A program made the translations under genes and the position numbers. From NCBI GenBank assembly GCA_031273775.1, contig JAISRF010000192.1, forward strand, positions 1 through 6,238: 6,238 bases of DNA, read 5' to 3'. This document shows positions 6,220-6,238 of the stretch, in pieces (positions within the stretch are counted from its first letter, which is position 1; each line of letters begins with the position of its first letter). Under the pieces are notes generated by a model. It was not told where the DNA came from and searched no databases. It saw nothing but the letters and a program-made list of their open reading frames with translations. Source of the stretch: Oscillospiraceae bacterium (GTDB lineage Bacteria; Bacillota; Clostridia; Oscillospirales; Acutalibacteraceae).

Positions 6220-6238
6220 TGCTACCACCTTATTTCCC

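Noticed and set aside
1..6238. CRISPR array, tRNA/rRNA or insertion sequence
   Set aside because: No regularly spaced short repeats, cloverleaf, rRNA-like stretch, transposase motif or terminal inverted repeats were seen. The repeats present are coding modules.

Overview
The window reads as part of a low-to-medium-GC Gram-positive genome, most likely a gut-type Clostridia (Oscillospirales-like). The grounds are strong AGGAGG-like ribosome binding sites, long Gram-positive signal peptides, a lipobox lipoprotein, and large modular secreted proteins. The taxonomic call is inference from style and not from a marker gene. All credible genes lie on the minus strand, so transcription runs from right to left.

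In order of transcription:
(1) 6238-6055 is a leader or intergenic region. It holds a weak candidate 36-codon ORF and an 8-nt direct repeat with an inverted 7-nt copy.
(2) 6054-4258 is a 598-aa secreted protein with two tandem beta-sandwich-like modules (here called 'A') and a distinct C-terminal domain.
(3) 4220-4113 is a 35-aa acidic peptide gene with a strong RBS and a YxxPEL motif.
(4) 4067-3621 is a 148-aa GTG-start lipoprotein ending in a DxDxDGxxD calcium-loop motif.
(5) 3620-3502 is a short gap with a TATAAT box and a 10-bp palindrome.
(6) 3501-1 is a very large secreted SGNH/GDSL esterase of at least 1167 codons. It is open at the left edge, so its C-terminus lies outside the window. 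Its module order is A-A-B-SGNH-A'-B'.

The short gaps (37 and 45 bp) between genes 2, 3 and 4 suggest one operon. The esterase has its own candidate promoter but no visible terminator before it, so it may be both read through and separately started. The two large proteins are paralogous over their N-terminal halves: signal peptide, A1 and A2. They differ in what follows, an esterase in one and a putative surface domain in the other. The simplest reading is a surface or secreted carbohydrate-interaction locus in which shared A modules bind a glycan or wall polymer and the SGNH domain removes ester groups from it. The substrate is not visible from the sequence. The 35-aa peptide and the small lipoprotein between them are the least explained parts.
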